64,000 nucleotides of DNA from Mycolicibacterium litorale (lineage in GTDB: Bacteria > Actinomycetota > Actinomycetes > Mycobacteriales > Mycobacteriaceae), in contig CP019882.1 of assembly GCA_002007745.1 (NCBI GenBank), forward strand, positions 3,968,001-4,032,000, in the 5' to 3' direction. The translations under genes and the position numbers were made by a program. The notes below the pieces were generated by a model. That model was not told the origin of the DNA, did no database searches, and worked only from the letters and a program-made list of their open reading frames with translations. Shown in pieces: positions 52,164 through 60,946 of this stretch. The number at the start of each line of letters is the position of its first letter. Position 1 is the first letter of the stretch.

Positions 52164-53365
52164 CGCAGACCACCCAAAGCAGAACTGGCCAGCGCGGCCT
52201 GGCGGGCCCGCTCGACGGCGGCGGGCAGCACCCGCAGTGCCGCGTCGACGTCGGACTCGGTGCTGGTGTGACCCAGCGACAGGCGCAGCGAGCCGCGGGC
52301 GGCGTCGGCATCGGCTCCCATGGCGAGCAGCACATGCGACGGCTGGGCGACCCCGGCCGTGCACGCCGATCCGGTGGAACACTCGACGCCGTTGGCGTCC
52401 AACAACATCAGCAGGGAATCACCTTCGCAACCGCGGAACGTGAAGTGGGCGTTGCCCGGCAACCGCTGCACTCCCCTGGCGCCGTTGAGGTGGGTGTCTG
52501 CGACGGAGTCCAGGACGCCGGCCACCAGGCGGTCGCGCAGGGCACGCAACCGGGCGCCGGTCGCGTCGAGGTTCTGCACAGCGATGTCGGCGGCCACCGC
52601 CATCGCCACCGCGCCGGCGACATGCGGGGTGCCGGAGCGGACGTCGCGCTCCTGCCCACCGCCGTGCAGTAGCGGGACACACGCGGTGGTGCGGCGCAGC
52701 AGCAGCGCACCCACACCGGTCGGTCCACCGAATTTGTGGGCGGTGATGCTCATCGCCGAGAGGTTGGAGCCGGCGAAGTCGACCGGAATCTGGCCGACGG
52801 CCTGAACGGCATCGCTGTGGATCGGGACGTCGAACTCGGCGGCGACCGCGGCGAGTTCGGCGATCGGCATGATGGTGCCGACCTCGTTGTTGGCCCACAT
52901 CACCGTGATCAACGCCACGTCGTCGTGGTCGCGCAGCGCAGCGCGCAGCGCGGCGGCCGTCACCGATCCGTCGGATTCGGTGGGCAGGAACGTCAGCTCG
53001 GCGCCCTCGTGCTCGGCCAGCCAGGTGACCGCGTCGAGGACCGCATGATGCTCGACCGCGGTCGTGACGATGCGCCGCCGTCGCGGATCCGCGTCTCGCC
53101 GGGCCCAGTAGATGCCCTTGACCGCGATGTTGTCACTTTCCGTGCCGCCGGCGGTGAACAGGATCTCCGACGGGCGCGCGCCGAGCCGGGCGGCGATGCT
53201 CTCGCGGGCCTCTTCCATCCGGCGGCGCGCATCACGGCCCGAGGTGTGCAGCGAGGACGCATTGCCGACGGTGCCCAGCGCAGCCGCCATCGCCTCGATG
53301 GCAGCGGGATACATCGGGGTCGTGGCAGCGTGGTCGAGATACACCTGGTCGGTGGTCGGGCTCAT
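52160..53365 (-). CDS. Cysteine desulfurase (IscS/NifS-like, Rv3025c-like)
   Basis: PLP enzyme of 401 residues that takes sulfur from cysteine for tRNA thiolation and iron-sulfur clusters. YLDHAATTPMYP opens it, the PLP lysine is in SITAHKFGGPTGVG, and the persulfide cysteine is in ECSTGSACTAG. The four-base overlap with mnmA points to a dedicated supply of sulfur to that enzyme. M. tuberculosis has the same gene pair. Confidence 0.95.
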   Translation of the reverse strand: MSPTTDQVYLDHAATTPMYPAAIEAMAAALGTVGNASSLHTSGRDARRRMEEARESIAARLGARPSEILFTAGGTESDNIAVKGIYWARRDADPRRRRIVTTAVEHHAVLDAVTWLAEHEGAELTFLPTESDGSVTAAALRAALRDHDDVALITVMWANNEVGTIMPIAELAAVAAEFDVPIHSDAVQAVGQIPVDFAGSNLSAMSITAHKFGGPTGVGALLLRRTTACVPLLHGGGQERDVRSGTPHVAGAVAMAVAADIAVQNLDATGARLRALRDRLVAGVLDSVADTHLNGARGVQRLPGNAHFTFRGCEGDSLLMLLDANGVECSTGSACTAGVAQPSHVLLAMGADADAARGSLRLSLGHTSTESDVDAALRVLPAAVERARQAALASSALGGLR

Positions 53366-53423
53366 GGCCTGTCCAGGATACCGGCAGGCCGGTGATGGCC
53401 CCGACCAGTCGAATGCGGGGTGC

Positions 53424-54272
53424 TCAGCCCGCCAACGCGTGGGCGTGCGCGTGGGTGTCCTCGAAGTGCAGCGCGACCTGCCCGCGCACCGCCACCTCGC
53501 AGCGCGCGGACAGCTCGCGGCGGTCGTCGCCGGGCAGCTCCAGCGACGCCACCTGGATGTCGACCACCGTCAGCCGGGCCCGCACCGTCCGGCTCAGCGA
53601 CTGCCACAACGAGTCGTCACCGACGAAGGCCGCCACCGTCGAGGGCCGCCCGTCGCGGTGGTGATAGGTCAGCCGCAGCGGCTGCACAGGGCGACCGGCG
53701 TCGACGGCGGCCTGGAACATCGCCGGCCGGAACCGCCCGTAGGCCAGGCCGCACCAGGTGGTTCCTTCCGGGAACGCGACCACCGTCTGCCCGTTGCGTA
53801 GTCGGTCGGCGACGGCCGTCACCACCTGCGGCAGCCGGCGCAGGCTGGCCCGGTCGATCGGGATCACCTTCATGATGCGGGCGGCCAGCCCCACCGCGGG
53901 CCAGTCGACGAGGTCGGCGCGCGCGACGAACGAGCCCGGCAGCACCGAGCCGATGACGAAGATGTCGATCCAGGAAACGTGTCCGCTGACCACCAGGACG
54001 CCTCGCAGGTTGCGAATCGGCCCGCCCGACACCGTGATTCGCACACCGAGGCAGCGCAGGAAGGCTCGGCAGTACAGTCGCTGCACCCGCCCGCGGCCCG
54101 GGACGGGCAGGGCCAGCAGCGGCACCAGCGGCAGGACCAGCAGCACCATGGTGATGCGCAGGCCGGCGCGCAGTGCGACCGCGACCCGCCGTCCCGGCGC
54201 GGCGCCGCCGGCGCGCACGCAGCTGTCGTCGCACAGCGCCCGGGGCAGCCAGGCGTGCTCGTGGGTGCTCAC
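53424..54272 (-). CDS. 1-acyl-glycerol-3-phosphate acyltransferase-like protein (PlsC family)
   Basis: A 282-residue membrane-associated acyltransferase. A hydrophobic helix (ITMVLLVLPLVPLLALPVP) precedes the HX4D motif in VSGHVSWIDIFV, and FPEGTTW supplies the substrate-binding motif. Together with the upstream GNAT gene, which it overlaps by four bases, it resembles the OlsA-OlsB pair that makes N-acyl and O-acyl lipids such as ornithine lipid. The real acceptor here is unknown. It matches Rv3026c by position. Confidence 0.9.
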   Translation of the reverse strand: MSTHEHAWLPRALCDDSCVRAGGAAPGRRVAVALRAGLRITMVLLVLPLVPLLALPVPGRGRVQRLYCRAFLRCLGVRITVSGGPIRNLRGVLVVSGHVSWIDIFVIGSVLPGSFVARADLVDWPAVGLAARIMKVIPIDRASLRRLPQVVTAVADRLRNGQTVVAFPEGTTWCGLAYGRFRPAMFQAAVDAGRPVQPLRLTYHHRDGRPSTVAAFVGDDSLWQSLSRTVRARLTVVDIQVASLELPGDDRRELSARCEVAVRGQVALHFEDTHAHAHALAG

Positions 54273-55111
54273 CGGTCTCCTCCGATGCCGTCGACCACGT
54301 CGGCAGCCGCCGACACCGAACGCAGCCGAGCCAGGTAGCGGGTGTCGGCATGCCGCTTGTCCAGCAACGCGGGGAAGTCACCGACGCCGAAGTCCGGGTC
54401 GTGGGCTGGTTCGCCACAAACCCGCGCACCCAGGCGCAGATAGCCGCGCATCAACGGCGGAATGGTGGGCCGCGCCGGCGGTTCGATGTCGTCGAGGCCG
54501 CACCCGTTCAGGACGACCGGGCGGTACGGGTAGACGGTGTGCTCCGGCGCCGCGGCATGCCGGCGCAGGACGAAGTCGCGAACGCCGCGGACCTGACTGC
54601 CCGGAGCACCGTCCTGTGGATGAGTGGGCACCGAGACGCACCCGGTGACGTAGTCGTAGCCGCAGCGGTCCAGGTAGGCCAGGATCCCGGCCCACATGAG
54701 CAGCACCACCGCACCGTTGCGGTGGTCGGCGCGCACCACCGCGCGACCCATCTCCACCAGGGACGGACGTAGTTCGTCCAATGCACTGACGTCGAATTCG
54801 GTTGCGGTATACAGACTTCCGGCCGCAATGGCACCGGGCGGCGGTAGCATCCGGTAGCACCCGACCAGCTCGCCCGAGGTGTCCTCGCGCACCAGCAGAT
54901 GGTCGCAGAACTCGTCGAACCGGTCGGCGTCCCGGCCGTCGCTCTCGGCGGGCAGGGCGAAGCCCGGCTCGGTGGTGAACACCTGATAACGCAGCCGCTG
55001 GGCGGCGTCGATCAGGGCCGGGTCGGTGGACAGCAGCAGCGAGTAGCGCGGGCCGCGCAGTGCGGCGGTGTCGTTCCGGTCAGGGGCTATGAGTACAGAG
55101 GCAGTGCTCAT
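54269..55111 (-). CDS. GNAT-fold acyltransferase, OlsB-like (Rv3027c-like)
   Basis: A 280-residue protein of the acyl-ACP-dependent N-acyltransferase type. The fold is visible in LRYQVFTTEPGF, FDEFCDHLLVRED and LVGCYRMLPP, with VEMGRAVVRADHRNGAVVLLMW as the acyl-carrier binding region. In other bacteria OlsB attaches a 3-hydroxy fatty acid to the alpha-amine of ornithine, and OlsA adds the second chain. Whether mycobacteria use ornithine is not shown here. The ATG is at 55111. Confidence 0.88.
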   Translation of the reverse strand: MSTASVLIAPDRNDTAALRGPRYSLLLSTDPALIDAAQRLRYQVFTTEPGFALPAESDGRDADRFDEFCDHLLVREDTSGELVGCYRMLPPPGAIAAGSLYTATEFDVSALDELRPSLVEMGRAVVRADHRNGAVVLLMWAGILAYLDRCGYDYVTGCVSVPTHPQDGAPGSQVRGVRDFVLRRHAAAPEHTVYPYRPVVLNGCGLDDIEPPARPTIPPLMRGYLRLGARVCGEPAHDPDFGVGDFPALLDKRHADTRYLARLRSVSAAADVVDGIGGDR

Positions 55112-55198
55112 AGCGCAACGGTCGCCGAGGCGTTCAGCGGGATGTCAACGCCTGCGTGACGTGTTAGTGCACGCTGCATGACGAATAAAAACTGACCA

Positions 55199-55256
55199 CG
55201 AACAGACACAAACGCCCCCGAACACTCAGCGTGTCGGAGGCGTTTGCGTCTGCTCG
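55199..55256. repeat. Inverted repeat, GAGCAGACGC family, downstream of etfA
   Basis: Left arm 55199-55216 and right arm 55239-55256 pair at 16 of 18 positions, and the intervening CCCGAACAC / GTGTCGGAG pairs partly as well, giving one long hairpin. It lies 11 bases past the etfA stop and upstream of the GNAT gene on the same strand, so here it could act as a terminator. It belongs to the same family as 30104-30161 and 39163-39220. Confidence 0.75.
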
Positions 55257-55267
55257 CGCAGGAAAAA

Positions 55268-56223
55268 CTAGCCCTTGCGCGCCTTGACCGCGTCGGTCAG
55301 CTGCGGCGTGACGTTGAACAGGTCGCCCACGATGCCGTAGTCGGCGATCTCGAAGATCGGGGCTTCCTCGTCCTTGTTCACCGCGACGATGGTCTTCGAC
55401 GTCTGCATACCGGCCCGGTGCTGGATCGCGCCGGAGATGCCCAGGGCGATGTACAGCTGCGGCGACACGGTCTTGCCGGTCTGACCCACCTGGAACTGGC
55501 CCGGGTAGTAGCCGGAGTCGACGGCCGCGCGCGAAGCACCCACGGCGCCGCCGAGGGAGTCCGCGAGGTCCTCGACCACCGAGAACTTCTCGGCGCTGCC
55601 CACGCCGCGGCCGCCGGCGACCACGACGCTGGCCTCGGTCAGCTCCGGGCGATCACCGGCGACAGCGGGCTGGCGCGAGGTGATCTTGGTGGCACCCTCG
55701 CCTTGCGCGGGAACCTCGACGGTGACCTGCTCGCCGGCGCCGGCCGCCGGCGCGGCCTCGACCGCGCCGGGACGAACGGTGATCACCGGCACGTCACCGT
55801 TGGACTTGGCCTCGACGGTGAAGGCGCCACCGAAGATGCTGTGGACGCCCACCCCGCCGTCTTTGACCTCGACGACATCGGAGAGCACACCCGAACCGAT
55901 TCGGGCGGCCAGCCGGCCGGCGATCTCCTTGCCGTCGGCGTTGGCGGCCAGCAGCACCGCGGCCGGGCCGGCCGACTCCACCAGCGACGCCAGGACGTCG
56001 ACGAACGGGGTGATGAGGTAGCCCGCCGCATCGTCGGACTCGGCGACGTAGATCTTGGCCGCACCGGCGGCCTTGAGGTCGTCAGCCAGCGGTGCGGCGG
56101 TACCGGGGCACCGACGACGACGGCGGACGGCTCGCCCAGGACGCGGGCGGCGGTGAGCAGCTCGGAAGTGACCTTCTTCACCGCACCTTCAGAGTGCTCG
56201 ACGAGCACAAGTACTTCAGCCAT
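55268..56223 (-). CDS. etfA: Electron transfer flavoprotein alpha subunit (frame broken once)
   Basis: Large ETF subunit, which carries electrons from acyl-CoA dehydrogenases to the quinone pool. The N-terminal piece runs MAEVLVLVEHSEGAVKKVT to VVVGAP. The frame breaks at about 56104. The rest, from GTAAPLADDLKAAG through the FAD-binding VVAGGRGVGSAEKF and ALGISGAIQHRAGM, is in the next frame. Adding one base gives 318 residues, the expected length. It lies 31 bases downstream of etfB. Confidence 0.93.
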
Positions 56224-56254
56224 TTGTGTTCAGCCTCTTCGTGTTTCAGGTCTG

Positions 56255-57049
56255 CTAGATGATTTTCTGGGCGACCAGGTACTCGGCGATCTTGGTGCCG
56301 CCGTCGCCTTCGTCGGTGATCTTCTCGCCTGCGGTCTTCGGCGGCTTGGGGGTCGAGGACACCACGGTGGTGCCGGCGTTGGCCAGGCCCACCTCGTCGG
56401 CTTCGACACCGATCTCGGCCAGCGTCAGGGTGGTGACTTCCTTCTTCTTGGCGGCCATGATGCCCTTGAAGGACGGGAAGCGCGGCTCGTTGATCTTCTC
56501 GGTGACGCTGATCACCGCGGGGAGCGTCGCCTCGAGGGTGAACACGCCGTCGTCGGTCTCCCGCTCGCCGGTGATCTTGCCGCCCTCGACGGTCACCTTG
56601 CGCAGGTGGGTCAGCTGGGGCAGGCCCAGGTACTCGGCGATGATCGCCGGGACCGCACCGCCGGTGCCGTCGGTGGCCTCGTTGCCGGCGATGACCAGCT
56701 CGGTGCCCTCGATGGCGCCCAGCGCACGGGCCAGCGCCCAGCCGGTCTGCACCATGTCCGAACCGTGCAGCCCGTCGTCGAGCAGGTGCACGGCCTTGTC
56801 GGCACCCATGGACAACGCCTTGCGGATGGCTTCGGTGGCGCGCTCCGGGCCGGCGGTCAGCACGGTCACCGTGCCGGCGGCGTCGCCTTCACGCTCCTTG
56901 ATCAGCAACGCCTCCTCGACGGCGCGCTCGTTGATCTCGTCCAGCACGGCGTCGGCAGCGTCGCGATCAAGCGTGAAGTCTCCGTCGGACAGCTTTCGCT
57001 CGGACCACGTGTCTGGGACCTGTTTGATCAGGACCACGATGTTCGTCAT
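56255..57049 (-). CDS. etfB: Electron transfer flavoprotein beta subunit
   Basis: Small ETF subunit, 264 residues, which binds AMP and contacts dehydrogenases. It begins MTNIVVLIKQVPDTWSERKL and has the nucleotide-binding region VTVLTAGPERATEAIRKAL and GNEATDGTGGAVPA. The recognition loop with KAKKKE-like lysines is around MAAKKKEVTTLTL. It is the first gene of etfBA. Confidence 0.96.
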   Translation of the reverse strand: MTNIVVLIKQVPDTWSERKLSDGDFTLDRDAADAVLDEINERAVEEALLIKEREGDAAGTVTVLTAGPERATEAIRKALSMGADKAVHLLDDGLHGSDMVQTGWALARALGAIEGTELVIAGNEATDGTGGAVPAIIAEYLGLPQLTHLRKVTVEGGKITGERETDDGVFTLEATLPAVISVTEKINEPRFPSFKGIMAAKKKEVTTLTLAEIGVEADEVGLANAGTTVVSSTPKPPKTAGEKITDEGDGGTKIAEYLVAQKII

Positions 57050-57133
57050 GAGTCTTCCTACGTCCTCCTGGCAGGCGTCCCGCGGCCATGAAAGGACGCA
57101 AGACTTTGGGTCACTTTTCGCAACTCACACCAT

Positions 57134-57149
57134 GTTACCGGCGAGTAAC
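57134..57149. promoter_or_regulatory. Palindrome GTTAC-N6-GTAAC, candidate operator upstream of etfBA
   Basis: The perfect arms GTTAC and GTAAC flank CGGCGA, 85 bases upstream of the etfB start and 107 bases upstream of the divergent methyltransferase. Palindromes of this size and spacing are typical of TetR-family regulators, several of which control fatty-acid metabolism in mycobacteria. Which regulator binds here is not known. Confidence 0.4.
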
Positions 57150-57256
57150 TTTGAGTGGTTCGCACGAACACCATAGCTGAGCGAAGTTTGCGTTCTAGCA
57201 GCCCATAGGTACCGAGCAGTTCGCGAACCGCCAACTTCGGGTTAGCCTGCCTTGCA

Positions 57257-58033
57257 ATGAGCGCATTCGTAACTGACACAGGTGACAGTGGCTTGCCGCT
57301 GACCGGTGAGCGGACCGTCCCCGGGCTGGCGCAGGAGAACTACTGGTTCCGCCGCCACGAGGTGGTCTACCGCCGCCTGTCGAACCTTTGCGCAGGTCGC
57401 GACGTGCTCGAAGCGGGCTGCGGCGAGGGCTACGGTGCCGACCTGATCGCCGAGGTGGCCCGCCGGGTGGTCGCGGTGGACTATGACACCGCCACCGTCG
57501 CGCACGTCCGCACCCGCTATCCGCGGGTTCAGGTGGTGGCGGGCAACCTGGCCTCGCTGCCACTGCCGGACGCTTCAGTTGACATTGTGGTGAACTTCCA
57601 GGTCATCGAGCATTTGTGGGATCAGCCACAGTTTGTCGCCGAGTGCGCCCGCGTCTTGCGGCCGGGCGGATTGCTGTTGATGTCGACGCCCAACCGCATC
57701 ACCTTCTCCCCCGGCCTCGACACCCCGGTGAACCCGTTCCACACCCGCGAACTCAACGCTGCCGAGCTGGCCGAACTGCTCTCCGACGGCGGCTTCGCCC
57801 TCGAGCGGATGTACGGGGTCTTCCATGGCCCGGAGCTGGTCGCCATGGACGCCCGGCACGGCGGCTCGATCATCGAAGCCCAAATCGCGCGGGCGGTGGC
57901 CGACGCCCCGTGGGCCGAGGATCTGCTGGCCGACGTGGCCGCAGTGCGGTGCGAAGACTTCGACCTGATGACCGACGACGAGCGCGACATCGACGAGAGC
58001 CTGGATCTGGTGGCGATCGCGGTTCGGTCATGA
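57257..58033 (+). CDS. SAM-dependent methyltransferase (Rv3030-like)
   Basis: Class I methyltransferase of 258 residues. Motif I is DVLEAGCGEGYGADLI (about residues 49-64), followed by VVAVDYD, and motif IV is VVNFQVIEHLWD. It leads the cluster that in M. tuberculosis (Rv3030-Rv3037c) has been tied to 6-O-methylglucosyl lipopolysaccharide, a cytoplasmic polymer that modulates fatty-acid synthesis. The stop overlaps the next start as ATGA. Confidence 0.9.
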   Translation: MSAFVTDTGDSGLPLTGERTVPGLAQENYWFRRHEVVYRRLSNLCAGRDVLEAGCGEGYGADLIAEVARRVVAVDYDTATVAHVRTRYPRVQVVAGNLASLPLPDASVDIVVNFQVIEHLWDQPQFVAECARVLRPGGLLLMSTPNRITFSPGLDTPVNPFHTRELNAAELAELLSDGGFALERMYGVFHGPELVAMDARHGGSIIEAQIARAVADAPWAEDLLADVAAVRCEDFDLMTDDERDIDESLDLVAIAVRS

Positions 58034-59586
58034 CGGGATCAATCCCCGGGCAGTTCACCCTGGTCCTGCACACCCACCTGCCGTGGCTGGCCCATCACGG
58101 CCGGTGGCCGGTCGGCGAGGAGTGGCTGTACCAGTCCTGGTCGGCGTCCTACCTGCCGCTGCTGCGGGTGTTGCGGACGCTGGCCGCCGAGGGCCGCACC
58201 GGAGTGCTCACCCTCGGCATGACGCCGGTGGTCACCGCGCAGCTCGACGACCCCTACTGCCTGGACGGTATGCACCGCTGGCTGGCCAACTGGCAGCTGC
58301 GGGCGCTGGAGGCCGCCACCCTGCGTACCGCGACCGGCGCCGCACCGGGCACCGCCAGCACGCCGGAAGCGTTGCGCCAGTTCGGTATTCGAGAGTACGA
58401 CGAAGCCGGACGGGCGCTCGAGGAGTTCAGCGCGCTGTGGCGCCACGGCGCCAGCCCGCTGCTGCGCCAACTGATCGACGCGGGCACCGTCGAGCTGTTG
58501 GGCGGCCCGCTGGCCCATCCTTTCCAGCCGCTGCTCAACCCCCGGCTGCGGGAATTCGCACTGCGGGAAGGGCTCGCCGACGCCGGTCAGCGCTTCGCGC
58601 ACGTCCCGGCCGGCATCTGGGCACCGGAATGCGCCTACGCCCCCGGCATGGAGCACGAGTACGCCGCCGCCGGCGTCGGCCACTTCATGGTCGACGGGCC
58701 GTCACTGCACGGTGACACCGCCCTGGGCCGGCCGGTCGGCGAGACCGACGTGGTGGCGTTCGGCCGCGACCTGCAGGTCAGCTACCGGGTGTGGTCGCCG
58801 AAGTCGGGCTATCCGGGCCACGCCGCCTACCGCGACTTCCACACCTACGACCATCTCACCGGGTTGAAGCCGGCCCGGGTGACCGGCCGCAACGTCGACT
58901 CCGACGCCAAAGCTCCCTACGACCCGGAGCGTGCCGACCGGGCGATCGACGCGCATGTCGCCGACTTCGTCGAGGTGGTACGCCAGCGGCTCATCAGCGA
59001 ATCCGAACGCATCGGCCGCCCCGCGCACGTGGTGGCCGCATTCGACACCGAGCTGTTCGGACACTGGTGGTACGAGGGTCCGATCTGGCTGGAGCGGCTG
59101 CTGCGCGCCCTGCCCGAGGCGGGGGTGCGGGTCGGCACCTTGAGTGATGCGCGGGCCAACGGGTTCACCGGCGTGCCGGTCGACTTGCCGCCGAGTTCGT
59201 GGGGATCGGGCAAGGACTGGCAGGTGTGGGCCGGTGAGCAGGTGACCGATCTGGTGCAGCTCAACGCCGAGGTCGTCGATGCCGCGCTGACGTGCGTCGA
59301 CAAGGCGTTGGCGCAGACCGGCACGGCGCCCACCCGCGACGTCGTCGCTGACCAGATCCTGCGCGAAACCTTGCTGACGGTGTCCAGCGACTGGCCGTTC
59401 ATGGTGAGCAAGGACTCCGCTGCCGACTACGCCCGCTACCGGGCCCACCTCCATGCGCACGCCACCCGTGAGATCGCCGACGCGCTGGCCTCCGGGCGGC
59501 GCGACGCCGCCGAGCGCCTCGCTGCCGGCTGGAACCGCGCCGACGGCCTGTTCGGCGCGTTGGACGCCAGGCGTCTGCCCCGATGA
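58030..59586 (+). CDS. Glycoside hydrolase family 57 alpha-glucan branching enzyme (Rv3031-like)
   Basis: A 518-residue GH57 protein. LVLHTHLPWL at residues 11-20 is the HxH motif. E200 in GIWAPECAYAPG is the predicted nucleophile, and D339 in AFDTELFGHWW the acid/base. GH57 members of this length are usually alpha-1,4-glucan branching enzymes. In mycobacteria the homologue is linked to methylglucose lipopolysaccharide. The ATG at 58030 is coupled to the methyltransferase. Confidence 0.92.
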   Translation: MTGSIPGQFTLVLHTHLPWLAHHGRWPVGEEWLYQSWSASYLPLLRVLRTLAAEGRTGVLTLGMTPVVTAQLDDPYCLDGMHRWLANWQLRALEAATLRTATGAAPGTASTPEALRQFGIREYDEAGRALEEFSALWRHGASPLLRQLIDAGTVELLGGPLAHPFQPLLNPRLREFALREGLADAGQRFAHVPAGIWAPECAYAPGMEHEYAAAGVGHFMVDGPSLHGDTALGRPVGETDVVAFGRDLQVSYRVWSPKSGYPGHAAYRDFHTYDHLTGLKPARVTGRNVDSDAKAPYDPERADRAIDAHVADFVEVVRQRLISESERIGRPAHVVAAFDTELFGHWWYEGPIWLERLLRALPEAGVRVGTLSDARANGFTGVPVDLPPSSWGSGKDWQVWAGEQVTDLVQLNAEVVDAALTCVDKALAQTGTAPTRDVVADQILRETLLTVSSDWPFMVSKDSAADYARYRAHLHAHATREIADALASGRRDAAERLAAGWNRADGLFGALDARRLPR

Positions 59587-59601
59587 CGCGCCCCGCGTTG
59601 G

Positions 59602-59661
59602 GCGAGCGTGCGTGTCGGCGCGGTGACACGCCCAAACATGCAGCAGTTCGCGCACGCTCGC
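59602..59661. repeat. Inverted repeat GCGAGCGTGCG ... CGCACGCTCGC
   Basis: Perfect 11-base arms at 59602-59612 and 59651-59661 fill most of the 100-base gap between the GH57 and glycosyltransferase genes, which run in the same direction. The sequence differs from the GAGCAGACGC elements but the layout (arms of 11-20 bases, loop of 20-40 bases, intergenic) is similar. It may attenuate or process the transcript. Confidence 0.65.
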
Positions 59662-59686
59662 GCCGGTCCGGCCTGCCGGTGCGCCC

Positions 59687-60918
59687 ATGAAGATCCTTAT
59701 GGTGTCGTGGGAATACCCGCCGGTGATCATCGGCGGGCTGGGGCGGCACGTCTACCAACTGGCGACCGCGCTGGCCGCCGACGGTCACGAGGTGGTGGTG
59801 CTGTCGCGGCGGCCGTCGGGCACCGATCCCAGCACGCACCCCACCACCGACGAGGTGCACGAGGGCGTGCGCGTGATCGCCGCCGCCGAGGATCCCCACG
59901 AGTTCGACTTCGGCCGCGACCTGATGGCGTGGACACTGGCCATGGGGCATGCCATGATCCGCGCCGGGCTGGCGCTGCATGCCAAGGGCTGGCAGCCCGA
60001 CGTGGTGCACGCCCACGACTGGCTGGTCGCGCACTCCGCCATCGCACTGGCCGAATACTTCGACGTGCCCATGGTTTCCACCGTGCATGCCACCGAGGCC
60101 GGCCGGCATTCCGGCTGGGTGTCCGGCCACATCAGCCGTCAGGTGCACGCCGTCGAGTCCTGGTTCGTCCGGGATTCCGATTCGCTGATCACCTGCTCGG
60201 CGTCGATGTCGGAGGAGATCTCCGAACTCTTCGGCCCGGGACTGGCGGAGATCACCGTCATCCGCAACGGCATCGATTCCAGCCACTGGCAGTTCGCCCG
60301 GCGCCGGGTCCACACCGGCCCGGCGGAACTGCTGTTCTTCGGCCGGCTGGAGTACGAGAAGGGCGTACACGAGGCCATCGCGGCGCTGCCGCGCATTCGC
60401 CGCAGCCACCCCGGGACGACGCTGACCATCGCCGGTGAGGGAACGCAGCAGGAATGGCTGGTGGAGGTCGCTCGAAAGCACAAGGTACTCAAAGCCGTTC
60501 GTTTCGTCGGCCGAGTCGACCACGACGAGTTGCTGGCGTTGCTGCACCGCGCCGACGCCGCCGTGCTGCCCAGCCATTACGAGCCGTTCGGCATCGTCGC
60601 CCTCGAGGCGGCCGCCGCGGGCACCCCCTGGTCACGTCAACCGCGGGCGGGCTCGGCGAGGCGGTGATCGACGGTCAGACCGGGGTGTCCTGCCCGCCCC
60701 GCGACGTCGCGGCGCTGGCCGCCGCCGTGCGCCGCGTTCTCGACGACCCGGCGGCCGCCCAGCAGCGGGCGATCGCCGCACGGGAACGGCTGACCTCAGA
60801 TTTCGACTGGCACACCGTGGCCGCTGAGACCGCGCAGGTTTATCTGGCCGCCAAGCGCCGAGAACGTGAAGCGCACTCGCGCCGGCCGATCGTCGAGCAG
60901 GCCCTGCCGGGGCGTTGA
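59687..60918 (+). CDS. Glycosyltransferase family 4, alpha-glucan elongating (Rv3032-like; frame broken once)
   Basis: A GT-B glycosyltransferase. The N-terminal ILMVSWEYPPVIIGGLGRHV is the glycogen-synthase-like start, VVHAHDWLVAHSA follows, and the donor-site motif is HYEPFGIVALEAAAAGTP. Directly after GTP the frame breaks in the C run 60624-60628. The rest (LVTSTAGGLGEAVIDGQTG to the end) is one frame over. One restored base gives 410 residues. The M. tuberculosis homologue extends alpha-1,4-glucans for methylglucose lipopolysaccharide and glycogen. Confidence 0.92.
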
Positions 60919-60946
60919 CGCACCGCCCGCCCGGGCGACGCGGTAC

